Positions 13,494 through 30,800 of a stretch of 64,000 bases of DNA are shown here, in pieces (the stretch's first letter is position 1; each line of letters opens with the position of its first letter). The DNA comes from Microbotryum silenes-acaulis (Eukaryota; Basidiomycota; Microbotryomycetes; Microbotryales; Microbotryaceae). Location of the stretch: positions 1-64,000 of the forward strand of contig QPFY01000004.1 in the NCBI GenBank assembly GCA_003665825.1, read 5' to 3'. The position numbers and the translations under genes were made by a program. Under the pieces are notes generated by a model. It was not told the DNA's origin and searched no databases. It saw only the letters and a list, made by a program, of their open reading frames with translations.

Positions 13494-15490
13494 CACCTGA
13501 ACCAGCTGTGGCGCGGGCCGGATTCTCTGAACCAGCCGCAGCTCGGGCCGGGGAGTTTACGCCGGTGAGATCGGTCCCCCTGGACGTCCCCCGCACACAT
13601 TTTTGGGACGTTCAGGCAATACCGCTGACCCCCTTGCTCGTACCCCTGGGGGGAATCTTACAGCGCACGAAGGGACGGCCCTTCCCCGGCGGTGATCAGC
13701 TCTCGTTGGAGAGGGACATTACCCGACCGGGAAGGGCTTTGGACCGGGGATAACCCAGATAGGTTGGTCACTTTCACTACATTTGGGAAGTCGTACTTGT
13801 CTCTACTTTGCGACATTTCGACCACCGACCTATTTACCACCAACCGGGTCATCCAGCTCGTGGCGACTTTATTCGTTCGTTCAACATCGCCCCAGCGCCG
13901 TCAGTCTCCGCACAACTGGGCCGTTGATACGATGACGGATGCGGTCCGGGACGAGCGACCTCATTGCTGGACGTCACTGATGACAGCAGTAGGATGTCGT
14001 TGGCCGGATCCCGGCTTTGCCGACCGAGTGTCCCAAGATTTCTACGGGTGCCGTCAGTCTGCGTCTCGTGCCTATGACCATGTGGGCGAATGGCGTGCTC
14101 GGTACCGAGCGTTTATGCACAATAACACCAGCTTCAGCCTTTCGGCCTTCAACTCGCCACCACCTTTTATCAATCGCTGAGTGATGGGGCTAAGCGGGAA
14201 GTGCGGGCCGGTATGCTACGGGAATATCGGGATAACTCACTTGTGACTATAGGGAGGTTCGGACGAACTGTCCCGTCCTTGATGAGGTTACCAACTGGGC
14301 CGCCATCGCCGACGACACCGGCACGACATCAGTTGCAACCCCGCCGATTCGTACTGCGACTTATGGAGCAATTGCGAAAACGCCACGCACCGCCCCGTCC
14401 ACGGCAAACGACGACGAGCGTACCCAGATCCGTTGAGCTCGATGGATGGACCGCGCCGGTAAATGGCAACAGGCCCACCTGTGGAAGGATCGGAAGACGT
14501 GGTTCTCGCCGGCATCGGGTGGGGTACCCGCCAGCATGGCATGTTTTAATTGCGGTCAAGCCGGCCATTTCTCGCAGCATTGTACAGCGGAGCGACAATC
14601 CCCCTCGACCGTCCAAATATCAGCGATCACCTTTGCCGACATGGACGAGGACAAATGGTCGTCGGCCTCAGGTGACGTTGAGGACCCCCAGGTGAGATTC
14701 CCCCTTCTCCTTGAGCCTGATTTGACTCGACCGTCGAGTTCCTCATCCGCCTTAGTGACGCACCGATCTTGCCCACCCGCAGACCTAGTTGGACGAGCGA
14801 AAGACGTCGCCTTTTCTTCTTTTGAAGTTCAGACTTCATCAAGTAGCTCGCCTCCAACCGTGCCGGCAAATGATGCAGATCGACATCGTCTCGACGATAG
14901 CTGGGCTGACATCGCGTTTGACGCAGTGGAAGATGTCTTGTCTTACGCTGATGCCGCGTCGCGCTTGTGTCGTTATTGGGGGCCGGAAGTGGTGTCGTCT
15001 CGCAAGGCGGAAAGGACTGCTTCGGTGAGCTCTCTCCAGATTCCTGTACCGTCGGGTGTGTCTCTCTTGGCGTCCGCTGCGTCCCTGAGCGACATCGACG
15101 AACCCGACCGACCTGTCGAGCCAGCCATTGCGCGCGCCCGCAACGTCATCGCGTGGACGCTGCCTTCCGGAAGGGTCTTGCGATGTTTGATCGATTCTGG
15201 GTCCGAGGTGGACTTGGTGGACCAGGAGGTGGTGCGGGCCGACACGAGCTTCGCGACGGCTCGCTTGACCGCGCCGCTGCACTTGCGCCTCGGCACCCAC
15301 GATAAGTCCGACCGATGTGCCGTGTTTGCCACCGCCTTCTTTTTGTCCGGCGCCCTCGACCTCGGTTTGCGACCGTTCTTCGTTTGCCGTGTAACTGCGT
15401 ACGACGCCATCTTGGGGCTGCCGTTTCTTAAGGACACAGGCATGCTCGTGGGTTGGGGCGCCTTCACCGTCGCGCGCCCCGGGCCTTCGC
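13494..15490 (+). pseudogene. Gypsy-1 leader, gag and protease (unit 1), broken
   Basis: 13494 to about 13620 is leader; no credible ATG is seen near the gag start. The gag region runs from about 13620, continuing through SSRWRGTLPDREG, with a nucleocapsid CCHC (CFNCGQAGHFSQHC) near 14545 and an aspartic protease motif (CLIDSGSEVDLV) near 15185. Breaks: missing bases near 14152 and 14277 compared with unit 2, and an in-frame TGA near 14435 where the related gypsy-2 has CGA. The frame stays open through protease to PGPS and is then interrupted by the A LTR, the pol half continuing at 15885. The gag core resembles retrotransposon capsid regions only loosely. Confidence 0.82.
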
Positions 15491-15884
15491 TATGAGACGA
15501 TCACCACTACTGTCAGGAGAAGTTGAGCGTCGAACAGAAGTGATCTATTTCAGCGTACCTATGAGACGATCACCACTACTGTCAGGAGAAGTTGAGCGTC
15601 GAACAGAAGTGATGAGAAGGAAGCTAAGAAACAGAAAGAGGGGCCGCGCTGGGATAGGCCCAGGCGCGTGGCAATGAACGTCCCTAAGTCAGCCGCGGGC
15701 GAAATCGCCGGCGGGCTGAGGCAGTCGTGCGCGTCTAAGTCCCCACCGCAAGGGGGCGGCCTAGCGGGCGCGCGCGCGAATCTGCCGGCGCCGGCGCGCC
15801 CAAGTCGCCACCGCAAGGGGGCGGGCTAGCGCGCGCGCGCAACGACCGAGGCGCCCCTGTCGAGCTGAGAGTGGACTCTCCACA
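15491..15884 (-). repeat. Solo copia-A LTR inside gypsy-1
   Basis: 394 bp, flanked by the 5-bp target duplication TTCGC (15486-15490 and 15885-15889). It splits the gypsy frame between PGPS and QPVA; gypsy-2 is continuous here. Contains the 69-bp terminal duplication. Confidence 0.93.
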
Positions 15885-18800
15885 TTCGCAACCCGTCGCC
15901 CAGGGTATGCACGAATGGGATCGAGCCGTCACCGTAGCACCTATCTTATCCGGTTCTGCCCTTGGCTGCAATCACCCTGGGTTGCTCCCCGACGACGAGA
16001 TCATTGGTCTCGAGCCGCACAACCCGATGCTCGACGTCGTTGACGATCCGGCCCTCGAGGATTTGTCTGAGTCCGAAGCACGAACACGATTGGCTGCCTT
16101 ACTCGATAAATTTTCTGATGTGTTCGTAGATTCGCTACCGATGGATCGACTCCCACCGTACCGGCCAGTTAACCACGAGATCCCGTTGATCGATCCCACC
16201 GAAAAGGTCAAGCCCCGGGTGTACCCCCTTGCCGACAAATATCGGAGCCAGTGGGCGGAACACTCAGCTAAGTACACTCGTGGTCGATTTTGGGTTTCGG
16301 GTCCGATCGATTCTGCGGCTCCGGTCTTTGCAATTCCGAAGAAGAACTCCCAGACGGCTCGTTTCGTGATCGACCTCCGCGCGCGCAACAGCAACACCGC
16401 CAAGCGTTTTTCGCCCATCCCGGACATGACCAATGTTCGATACGAGGTGGCTCGATCGCGCTATCGGTCCAAATTCGACGTGGCCGCGGCATTTGAGCAG
16501 GTTCGGGTCATACCGGAGCACGTCGATCGCACCGGCTTCGCAACGGTGACAGGCACGTACATGTCGCGGGTCATGCAGTTTGGTGACACCAATGCGCCCA
16601 ATACCCTTAACCTCTTGACCTCGGCGATGTTCCAACCGTGTCTCTCGTTCGCCAAGATCTTTTTCGACGATGTTCACGTCCATTCCGATACCCGTCGCGC
16701 GCACTTGAGACACATCGAGATCCTGCTGATGACCTTGAGACACTACCGGTTCTACTTAGGATCCAAGAAATCCGAGTGGTTCTCAAAGTCGTTGGATTCC
16801 TTGGCACCATCATCTCCGACGACGGCATCGAAGTCGACCCCGCCAAGTGGGCGCGTATCCGTCAGTGGCCGATCCCTTGCAACAAGTGCGACATCCAGCG
16901 TTTCCTCGGCACCGTCAATTGGATGCGAGATCACCTATCGCACCTCTCGACGATCTTGGAGCCAATCACCGCGTTGTTGGCGCAATCGACGTCGTGGCGT
17001 TGGAACGAGCGAGAACAGCAGGCTTTCGATACCGTCAAGTCCCTGGTGCCCGCCACCCTACGACCGATCGATGGCGCCAAGGTCACCTCAGGCGAGCACA
17101 AGATGTACCTGTTCACGGATGCCAGTCGGGTTGGCATTGGCGCTTGTCTGGCGTCCGGTCCCACCCGTTCGCAGGCCGTTCCTACGCGATTCTTTTCCGC
17201 TAAGTTCAACGGCGCTCAGCTCAACTATCATGTCACTGATAAAGAGTTCTTGGCTGTCGTCTCGGCGTGTCGGGCGTTCGAGCAGCACTTGATCGGTTAT
17301 CCCTTTGTCATCGTCACCGACCATCAGGCCCTTCGCACGATAAAAACCCAAAAACTGCGCCAGACGCCTCGGCACATCCGCATGTGTCTCGAACTCAGCC
17401 GTTTCGACTTCGAATTCGAATTCATCGCGGGCAAAACAATTCCTTAGCCGATTCGTTGTCGCGTCTGTGGGAGGTCAAGGAGGGTTCACACGAGGATCAG
17501 GTCAAGGAGAATGAGTTGGAGGACATGTTCTTTGATGGAGAACGCCACGAATTCACTACACCCGGTGAGAGCCTCCCCGAGGAACGTCCTCCCACCTCAC
17601 CATCTCCCGATCGGTTGCCTCCTGTTGATTTTGCCCTCGGGCCCCAAGGCCAGGATGGTGAGGCAGGTTCTCCCGGATACTACGCGTTCAAGGAGGAATC
17701 GCAAGACGAGGACGTGAATGGACAGGAATTAGGGAATTTGTTCTTGAAGGAAGAATGCCACGAGTTCACTACGCCCGGTGAGAGCCTCCTCGAGGAACGT
17801 CCTTACACCTCACCTTCGCACGATCGGTTGCCGGCTGTTGATTGTGCCTTCGGGCCCTGGGGACACGGTTACAATGCAGGCTCTCCCGGTTCCCATCACC
17901 TCGCCGAGAACATAATGGACGCTGTCGACTTGTCTACCGGCCCCCTCTCCCCTCCCATCGCTGTCAATCGAGTTCACGCTATCGCTGCGGCCCCGCCAAC
18001 GACCCGCCCATTCCGGTCGATGCCGACGCCGACGAACTCGATTTGTTGGGAGTCGCCACCGATGAGGTCAATGAAGCCCTGTAGTCCATCGGCCGCCTGA
18101 TCCACTGCCCCAACCCTTCCTCGACACCATCATCCGAGCATACGCCAACGATTCGCAAGCCCAGGTCATCATTACCGACCCGATATCATGGCCTATGTTT
18201 CGGGTGACCGAGGAAGGGAGGATCTTGCGTGTACATCCAGATGAGTCTCTTTCCCTGTTTGTGCCTCGTGGTCTTGCTACCGGCGTCGTCAACTCCGACA
18301 AGGTCCCTTCGCTGCGCGAGCTTGTGCTTTCGGAGATTCATCAGAGCGTCGGGCACGCTGGACATCGCATCACCTTGGCCGCCATACGTCCTTTGTACTG
18401 GTGGTCGTCCATGTCTGCCGATTGCGCCGAGTTCTGCCGTTCATGCGAAGACTGTGCCCGAGGCAAGGCATCCACTCAAGTCCCCTATGGCCGACTGCAT
18501 CCGATGCCGATCCCTTCGGGTCCTTGGGAACAAGTGGCGATCGACTTCATGACAGGACTGCCTCCGGTCGAGTGCGAAGGAATGATGGTCGCTCAAATCA
18601 TGGTGGTCACTGACACTTGGGGAAAAATGGTCCACCTAATTCCCCTCCCAGCCGACGCCGACTCTGAGCTCGTTGCCGACAAGTACTACGCCACTATCTT
18701 TCGACTGCATGGGACGCCTTCCGCCATCGTTTCCGACCGCGATCCCAAGTTCACCTCGCAGTTTTGGCGGGCATTGCAGGCAAAGGTTGGCGCCGTCTTG

Positions 18801-19650
18801 CGAATGTCAACCGCGGCACACCCTGAGACGGACGGATTGAGCGAGAACCGAATCAAGATGGTCACCCAAACCCTGCGCATCATGGTGTCGTCAAATCACG
18901 AGGCTTGGGCATCTCGTCTAGTTGAAGCTGAGTTCGCTCTTAACTCTTCTGTTGCTGTGTCCACGTCTCTGTCGGCTTTTGAGGCGACCTACGGCTACCT
19001 TCCTCGACAATGGCCCACCGATTCCTGGCCTGTTTCGGATGTCCCTCGTGCGGAAGCGTTTGCTCGGATCCGACAATTACGGAACCTCGATGTGACGGAT
19101 GCGATCATTGGAGCACGCCTCGACCAGTCATATCAGGCCAACAAGCGTCGACGCCCGGATTGACCCCGCCTTTCGGACCGGCAGTTACGTCTACCTTTCG
19201 ACAAAGAATCTGGCAGTTCCTGAAGGGATGAAGTCGAAGTTGTTGCCGCGCTACATCGGCCCTTTCTGTATTCGAGCGGCAATTCCGGCAACATCCAGCT
19301 ACGACCTCGAGCTCCCTCCAGCGATGTCGCGAGTGCACAATCGCTTCCATGCTCGACTCCTTCGGCCTTACATTGAGAATGATGCTGAAAGGTTCCCTGG
19401 GCGTGACCCCGCAGTTCTTTTTGTCGAAGATGTAGCCGACGCGGCCGACAACTCTGCGATTCCGGAACGGATTGTTCGCGATCGGCGGAACGCTCGGGGC
19501 GCTCGTTCGTTCTTGGTTCGATGGGTAGGCCGTAACGACACCGACGATACTTGGATGTCGGAGCAGTCCCTTCGCCTGGACCATCCGTCCGTCCTCGACG
19601 CCTACTTTGCGCGCCTCGATCGCTCGAACCGCCGCCTCGTCGCACGGTAG
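15885..19650 (+). pseudogene. Gypsy-1 pol, array unit 2, frameshifted
   Basis: Same protein as the intact frame at 27833-31579. One-base losses at about 16804, 17436, 17993 and 18080 and a one-base gain at about 19160 break it. All lie in runs of identical bases or at a repeated base. Domains otherwise unchanged. Confidence 0.9.
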
Positions 19651-19671
19651 ACTTCCTTCTGGGGGGGACAG

Positions 19672-19831
19672 TGTCAGGATGACAGCAATACTCGAAGGAA
19701 GCCCCCAAGGCTATATGCGGGTAGAGTTGACTTGACCGGATGCTTGCCTTGTTTCAAGCATCGTCGGCGTGATGGCGTAGGCGTGAGGCGCGTGGGCGCG
19801 CACTCGGTGGTCGAGGGTTCGATGCGCCCAG
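19672..19831 (+). repeat. Gypsy-1 3' LTR, truncated (unit 2)
   Basis: Copy of 7746-7905, cut by the B LTR at 19832. Confidence 0.85.
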
Positions 19832-23933
<4,102 letters not shown>

Positions 23934-24026
23934 GCTGCGATGGGTGCGATGGGCTGGGCGGCTCGAGTGGCTGGCTCGAGGGAAAAATTGCAAGCGGCGG
24001 GGCTGGTGGCTCGTGGGCTTATAACC

Positions 24027-24257
24027 TATTCGATCAACTCTACTACGTCAGCAATGTAGTTATAGCCAAGAGTGATGAATCGTCATTTCAACATACCTAT
24101 TCGATCAACTCTACTACGTCAGCAATGTAGTTATAGCCAAGAGTGATGAATAGGAATCTAACAGTAAGGGATCCGCGCGCCCAAGTCCTGGGCCGACGCG
24201 CCCGGCTCGCTCCGCGCGCCTAAGTCCTGACCCGAGCGGGAGAGTGGATTCCTCACA
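24027..24257 (-). repeat. Copia-B 5' LTR with duplicated 3' end (unit 2)
   Basis: Copy of 12105-12335, again followed by the 37-bp gypsy LTR tip (24258-24294). Confidence 0.85.
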
Positions 24258-24294
24258 TTGGGGGCTTCCTTCGAGTATTGCTGTCATCCTGACA

Positions 24295-24576
24295 CCCGCG
24301 CTGGGATAGGCCCCAGGCGCGGGTGAAATCGCTGGCGCGCTAAGGCAGTCGCGCGCGTCTAAGTCCCTCCGCAAGGGGGCGGGCTAGCGGGCGCGCGCAA
24401 CGACCGAGGCGCCCCTGTCGAGCTGAGAGTGGACTCTTCACACCCCCCCCACGCGAATGCGAGGCAGACCCAAGCCGCGGGTGTCGAGTGCGAAGGCCGA
24501 GGGCGTGGCAGTGCGTCGAGAACACCTTAGGGCCGAGAGCCTTGGTGAAGATGTCGGCCACCATGTCGCTAGTTCC
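24295..24576 (-). pseudogene. Copia-A 3' end: LTR part and RNase H C-terminus (unit 2)
   Basis: Copy of 12373-12654; LTR part ends at 24442 and is followed by the polypurine tract. Confidence 0.8.
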
Positions 24577-25415
24577 TGTTAAAAGTAGGCTGCAGGACCT
24601 TGGGAGGTTGGTGTAGCGACCGCTAGGGCTACTGTAGGAGCGTCGACGTGGCAGGGTTGCGACGGACGGTCCGGGCGGAGAGGTCGTGCGGCGGCACAGG
24701 CGCGGTCTGACGAGACGAACGCGGTGCGGCTGGACGATCTGTTCTCTACCGAAGATTAGCGGTCTAGCTAATGTTGGGAAGCGGTAGAGAAGAGGAAGAG
24801 AGGCGCGAGGGCGCGCAAGTCGGGTGAGGTTCCAGCAAAGGGCCGCGCTAAGACAAACTGGGCTAACACAATGCGAAGCTTCAAGACCGAACTCCAAGTG
24901 GACCATCGAGGCTCTGAGGGATGCCGTGTTGGACGACGGACACGAGGGGAAACTTATCTACACGATCCAGAGTTGTTGAGTGAGGCGATCCGTGACGACA
25001 GGCTTCAGGTTGCGAACCGCGGGCATCATGAGTGGGCGATGTTCTGCATGGCCGATGGGTCATGAGGTCGGCGGTGGCAAACTGGCTGTGGCGAGGCGGA
25101 GGCGTTGGCTCGGCTAGGCTGGAGAGTGCGGACTGACTAAGTCCCGGCGTGGAGGCGGCGGCGCGCGAGCGTGAGTTGAGCAGGCTGGCGCGGAGGCGGA
25201 GACAAGGGGGCGGCTTGGCTGCGAAGGCGAAGGCGCCGAGGCGAAAGACTGGGGGGGCGGCTTGGCAGCGAGGGCGAAGGCGCCGAGGCGAAGGCGCGCG
25301 GCGGCGAAAAAGGTGCCGAGGCGAAAGGCGCTCGAGGCAAGAAAATGGGCGGGCCGGGTAAGTTGCGGCGCAAGGTTGAAGTGTTCGAAGGATTGTAGTA
25401 GAATGAAATTCAACA
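24577..25415 (-). repeat. D-family LTR (unit 2)
   Basis: Copy of 12655-13493 with the same unlike flanks, copia-A on the left and gypsy leader on the right. Confidence 0.8.
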
Positions 25416-27416
25416 CACCTGAACCAGCTGTGGCGCGGGCCGGATTCTCTGAACCAGCCGCAGCTCGGGCCGGGGAGTTTACGCCGGTGAGATCGGTCCC
25501 CCTGGACGTCCCCCCGCACACATTTTTGGGACGTTCAGGCAATACCGCTGACCCCCTTGCTCGTACCCCTGGGGGGGAATCTTACAGCGCACGAAGGGAC
25601 GGCCCTTCCCCGGCGGTGATCAGCTCTCGTTGGAGAGGGACATTACCCGACCGGGAAGGGCTTTGGACCGGGGATAACCCAGATAGGTTGGTCACTTTCA
25701 CTACATTTGGGAAGTCGTACTTGTCTCTACTTTGCGACATTTCGACCACCGACCTATTTACCACCAACCGGGTCATCCAGCTCGTGGCGACTTTATTCGT
25801 TCGTTCAACATCGCCCCAGCGCCGTCAGTCTCCGCACAACTGGGCCGTTGATACGATGACGGATGCGGTCCGGGACGAGCGACCTCATTGCTGGACGTCA
25901 CTGATGACAGCAGTAGGATGTCGTTGGCCGGATCCCGGCTTTGCCGACCGAGTGTCCCAAGATTTCTACGGGTGCCGTCAGTCTGCGTCTCGTGCCTATG
26001 ACCATGTGGGCGAATGGCGTGCTCGGTACCGAGCGTTTATGCACAATAACACCAGCTTCAGCCTTTCGGCCCTTCAACTCGCCACCACCTTTTATCAATC
26101 GCTGAGTGATGGGGCTAAGCGGGAAGTGCGGGCCGGTATGCTACGGGAATATCGGGATAACTCACTTGTGACTATAGGGAGGTTCGGACGAACTGTCCCG
26201 TCCCTTGATGAGGTTACCAACTGGGCCGCCATCGCCGACGACACCGGCACGACATCAGTTGCAACCCCGCCGATTCGTACTGCGACTTATGGAGCAATTG
26301 CGAAAACGCCACGCACCGCCCCGTCCACGGCAAACGACGACGAGCGTACCCAGATCCGTTGAGCTCGATGGATGGACCGCGCCGGTAAATGGCAACAGGC
26401 CCACCTGTGGAAGGATCGGAAGACGTGGTTCTCGCCGGCATCGGGTGGGGTACCCGCCAGCATGGCATGTTTTAATTGCGGTCAAGCCGGCCATTTCTCG
26501 CAGCATTGTACAGCGGAGCGACAATCCCCCTCGACCGTCCAAATATCAGCGATCACCTTTGCCGACATGGACGAGGACAAATGGTCGTCGGCCTCAGGTG
26601 ACGTTGAGGACCCCCAGGTGAGATTCCCCCTTCTCCTTGAGCCTGATTTGACTCGACCGTCGAGTTCCTCATCCGCCTTAGTGACGCACCGATCTTGCCC
26701 ACCCGCAGACCTAGTTGGACGAGCGAAAGACGTCGCCTTTTCTTCTTTTGAAGTTCAGACTTCATCAAGTAGCTCGCCTCCAACCGTGCCGGCAAATGAT
26801 GCAGATCGACATCGTCTCGACGATAGCTGGGCTGACATCGCGTTTGACGCAGTGGAAGATGTCTTGTCTTACGCTGATGCCGCGTCGCGCTTGTGTCGTT
26901 ATTGGGGGCCGGAAGTGGTGTCGTCTCGCAAGGCGGAAAGGACTGCTTCGGTGAGCTCTCTCCAGATTCCTGTACCGTCGGGTGTGTCTCTCTTGGCGTC
27001 CGCTGCGTCCCTGAGCGACATCGACGAACCCGACCGACCTGTCGAGCCAGCCATTGCGCGCGCCCGCAACGTCATCGCGTGGACGCTGCCTTCCGGAAGG
27101 GTCTTGCGATGTTTGATCGATTCTGGGTCCGAGGTGGACTTGGTGGACCAGGAGGTGGTGCGGGCCGACACGAGCTTCGCGACGGCTCGCTTGACCGCGC
27201 CGCTGCACTTGCGCCTCGGCACCCACGATAAGTCCGACCGATGTGCCGTGTTTGCCACCGCCTTCTTTTTGTCCGGCGCCCTCGACCTCGGTTTGCGACC
27301 GTTCTTCGTTTGCCGTGTAACTGCGTACGACGCCATCTTGGGGCTGCCGTTTCTTAAGGACACAGGCATGCTCGTGGGTTGGGGCGCCTTCACCGTCGCG
27401 CGCCCCGGGCCTTCGC
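25416..27416 (+). pseudogene. Gypsy-1 leader, gag and protease (unit 2)
   Basis: Gag is open here up to an in-frame TGA at 26360-26362; after it the same frame continues through the CCHC knuckle (about 26469) and protease to the A LTR at 27417. The stop sits where gypsy-2 has CGA, so a CpG transition is the simplest explanation; a programmed read-through stop is less likely because gypsy-2 lacks it. Confidence 0.85.
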
Positions 27417-27810
27417 TATGAGACGATCACCACTACTGTCAGGAGAAGTTGAGCGTCGAACAGAAGTGATCTATTTCAGCGTACCTATGAGACGATCACC
27501 ACTACTGTCAGGAGAAGTTGAGCGTCGAACAGAAGTGATGAGAAGGAAGCTAAGAAACAGAAAGAGGGGCCGCGCTGGGATAGGCCCAGGCGCGTGGCAA
27601 TGAACGTCCCTAAGTCAGCCGCGGGCGAAATCGCCGGCGGGCTGAGGCAGTCGTGCGCGTCTAAGTCCCCACCGCAAGGGGGCGGCCTAGCGGGCGCGCG
27701 CGCGAATCTGCCGGCGCCGGCGCGCCCAAGTCGCCACCGCAAGGGGGCGGGCTAGCGCGCGCGCGCAACGACCGAGGCGCCCCTGTCGAGCTGAGAGTGG
27801 ACTCTCCACA
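27417..27810 (-). repeat. Solo copia-A LTR inside gypsy-1 (unit 3)
   Basis: Same site and TTCGC duplication (27412-27416 and 27811-27815) as at 15491. Confidence 0.93.
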
Positions 27811-27832
27811 TTCGCAACCCGTCGCCCAGGGT

Positions 27833-30800
27833 ATGCACGAATGGGATCGAGCCGTCACCGTAGCACCTATCTTATCCGGTTCTGCCCTTGGCTGCAATCA
27901 CCCTGGGTTGCTCCCCGACGACGAGATCATTGGTCTCGAGCCGCACAACCCGATGCTCGACGTCGTTGACGATCCGGCCCTCGAGGATTTGTCTGAGTCC
28001 GAAGCACGAACACGATTGGCTGCCTTACTCGATAAATTTTCTGATGTGTTCGTAGATTCGCTACCGATGGATCGACTCCCACCGTACCGGCCAGTTAACC
28101 ACGAGATCCCGTTGATCGATCCCACCGAAAAGGTCAAGCCCCGGGTGTACCCCCTTGCCGACAAATATCGGAGCCAGTGGGCGGAACACTCAGCTAAGTA
28201 CACTCGTGGTCGATTTTGGGTTTCGGGTCCGATCGATTCTGCGGCTCCGGTCTTTGCAATTCCGAAGAAGAACTCCCAGACGGCTCGTTTCGTGATCGAC
28301 CTCCGCGCGCGCAACAGCAACACCGCCAAGCGTTTTTCGCCCATCCCGGACATGACCAATGTTCGATACGAGGTGGCTCGATCGCGCTATCGGTCCAAAT
28401 TCGACGTGGCCGCGGCATTTGAGCAGGTTCGGGTCATACCGGAGCACGTCGATCGCACCGGCTTCGCAACGGTGACAGGCACGTACATGTCGCGGGTCAT
28501 GCAGTTTGGTGACACCAATGCGCCCAATACCCTTAACCTCTTGACCTCGGCGATGTTCCAACCGTGTCTCTCGTTCGCCAAGATCTTTTTCGACGATGTT
28601 CACGTCCATTCCGATACCCGTCGCGCGCACTTGAGACACATCGAGATCCTGCTGATGACCTTGAGACACTACCGGTTCTACTTAGGATCCAAGAAATCCG
28701 AGTGGTTCTCAAAGTCGTTGGATTCCTTGGGCACCATCATCTCCGACGACGGCATCGAAGTCGACCCCGCCAAGTGGGCGCGTATCCGTCAGTGGCCGAT
28801 CCCTTGCAACAAGTGCGACATCCAGCGTTTCCTCGGCACCGTCAATTGGATGCGAGATCACCTATCGCACCTCTCGACGATCTTGGAGCCAATCACCGCG
28901 TTGTTGGCGCAATCGACGTCGTGGCGTTGGAACGAGCGAGAACAGCAGGCTTTCGATACCGTCAAGTCCCTGGTGCCCGCCACCCTACGACCGATCGATG
29001 GCGCCAAGGTCACCTCAGGCGAGCACAAGATGTACCTGTTCACGGATGCCAGTCGGGTTGGCATTGGCGCTTGTCTGGCGTCCGGTCCCACCCGTTCGCA
29101 GGCCGTTCCTACGCGATTCTTTTCCGCTAAGTTCAACGGCGCTCAGCTCAACTATCATGTCACTGATAAAGAGTTCTTGGCTGTCGTCTCGGCGTGTCGG
29201 GCGTTCGAGCAGCACTTGATCGGTTATCCCTTTGTCATCGTCACCGACCATCAGGCCCTTCGCACGATAAAAACCCAAAAACTGCGCCAGACGCCTCGGC
29301 ACATCCGCATGTGTCTCGAACTCAGCCGTTTCGACTTCGAATTCGAATTCATCGCGGGCAAAAACAATTCCTTAGCCGATTCGTTGTCGCGTCTGTGGGA
29401 GGTCAAGGAGGGTTCACACGAGGATCAGGTCAAGGAGAATGAGTTGGAGGACATGTTCTTTGATGGAGAACGCCACGAATTCACTACACCCGGTGAGAGC
29501 CTCCCCGAGGAACGTCCTCCCACCTCACCATCTCCCGATCGGTTGCCTCCTGTTGATTTTGCCCTCGGGCCCCAAGGCCAGGATGGTGAGGCAGGTTCTC
29601 CCGGATACTACGCGTTCAAGGAGGAATCGCAAGACGAGGACGTGAATGGACAGGAATTAGGGAATTTGTTCTTGAAGGAAGAATGCCACGAGTTCACTAC
29701 GCCCGGTGAGAGCCTCCTCGAGGAACGTCCTTACACCTCACCTTCGCACGATCGGTTGCCGGCTGTTGATTGTGCCTTCGGGCCCTGGGGACACGGTTAC
29801 AATGCAGGCTCTCCCGGTTCCCATCACCTCGCCGAGAACATAATGGACGCTGTCGACTTGTCTACCGGCCCCCTCTCCCCTCCCATCGCTGTCAATCGAG
29901 TTCACGCTATCGCTGCGGCCCCCGCCAACGACCCGCCCATTCCGGTCGATGCCGACGCCGACGAACTCGATTTGTTGGGAGTCGCCACCGATGAGGTCAA
30001 TGAAGCCCCTGTAGTCCATCGGCCGCCTGATCCACTGCCCCAACCCTTCCTCGACACCATCATCCGAGCATACGCCAACGATTCGCAAGCCCAGGTCATC
30101 ATTACCGACCCGATATCATGGCCTATGTTTCGGGTGACCGAGGAAGGGAGGATCTTGCGTGTACATCCAGATGAGTCTCTTTCCCTGTTTGTGCCTCGTG
30201 GTCTTGCTACCGGCGTCGTCAACTCCGACAAGGTCCCTTCGCTGCGCGAGCTTGTGCTTTCGGAGATTCATCAGAGCGTCGGGCACGCTGGACATCGCAT
30301 CACCTTGGCCGCCATACGTCCTTTGTACTGGTGGTCGTCCATGTCTGCCGATTGCGCCGAGTTCTGCCGTTCATGCGAAGACTGTGCCCGAGGCAAGGCA
30401 TCCACTCAAGTCCCCTATGGCCGACTGCATCCGATGCCGATCCCTTCGGGTCCTTGGGAACAAGTGGCGATCGACTTCATGACAGGACTGCCTCCGGTCG
30501 AGTGCGAAGGAATGATGGTCGCTCAAATCATGGTGGTCACTGACACTTGGGGAAAAATGGTCCACCTAATTCCCCTCCCAGCCGACGCCGACTCTGAGCT
30601 CGTTGCCGACAAGTACTACGCCACTATCTTTCGACTGCATGGGACGCCTTCCGCCATCGTTTCCGACCGCGATCCCAAGTTCACCTCGCAGTTTTGGCGG
30701 GCATTGCAGGCAAAGGTTGGCGCCGTCTTGCGAATGTCAACCGCGGCACACCCTGAGACGGACGGATTGAGCGAGAACCGAATCAAGATGGTCACCCAAA

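Larger units (their letters stand above)
3565..15490. repeat. Tandem array, unit 1 of an 11,926-bp repeat
   Basis: The whole stretch recurs at 15491 and 27417 with near identity in coding, LTR and leader sequence. Order within the unit: A LTR, gypsy pol, gypsy LTR fragment, B LTR, copia-B (minus), B LTR, gypsy LTR tip, copia-A 3' end, D LTR, gypsy leader/gag/protease. Differences from unit 3 in the gypsy part are almost all one-base changes in homopolymer length. Confidence 0.92.

Noticed and set aside
26340..26375. Programmed stop read-through between gag and pol in gypsy-1
   Set aside because: Gypsy-2 has CGA at this codon and a different stop further on, so independent CpG-type mutations are simpler.
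27797..27832. Extra N-terminal codons of gypsy pol reading out of the A LTR
   Set aside because: They depend on a GTG start and on the LTR insertion; gypsy-2 shows that the natural protein continues upstream into protease.
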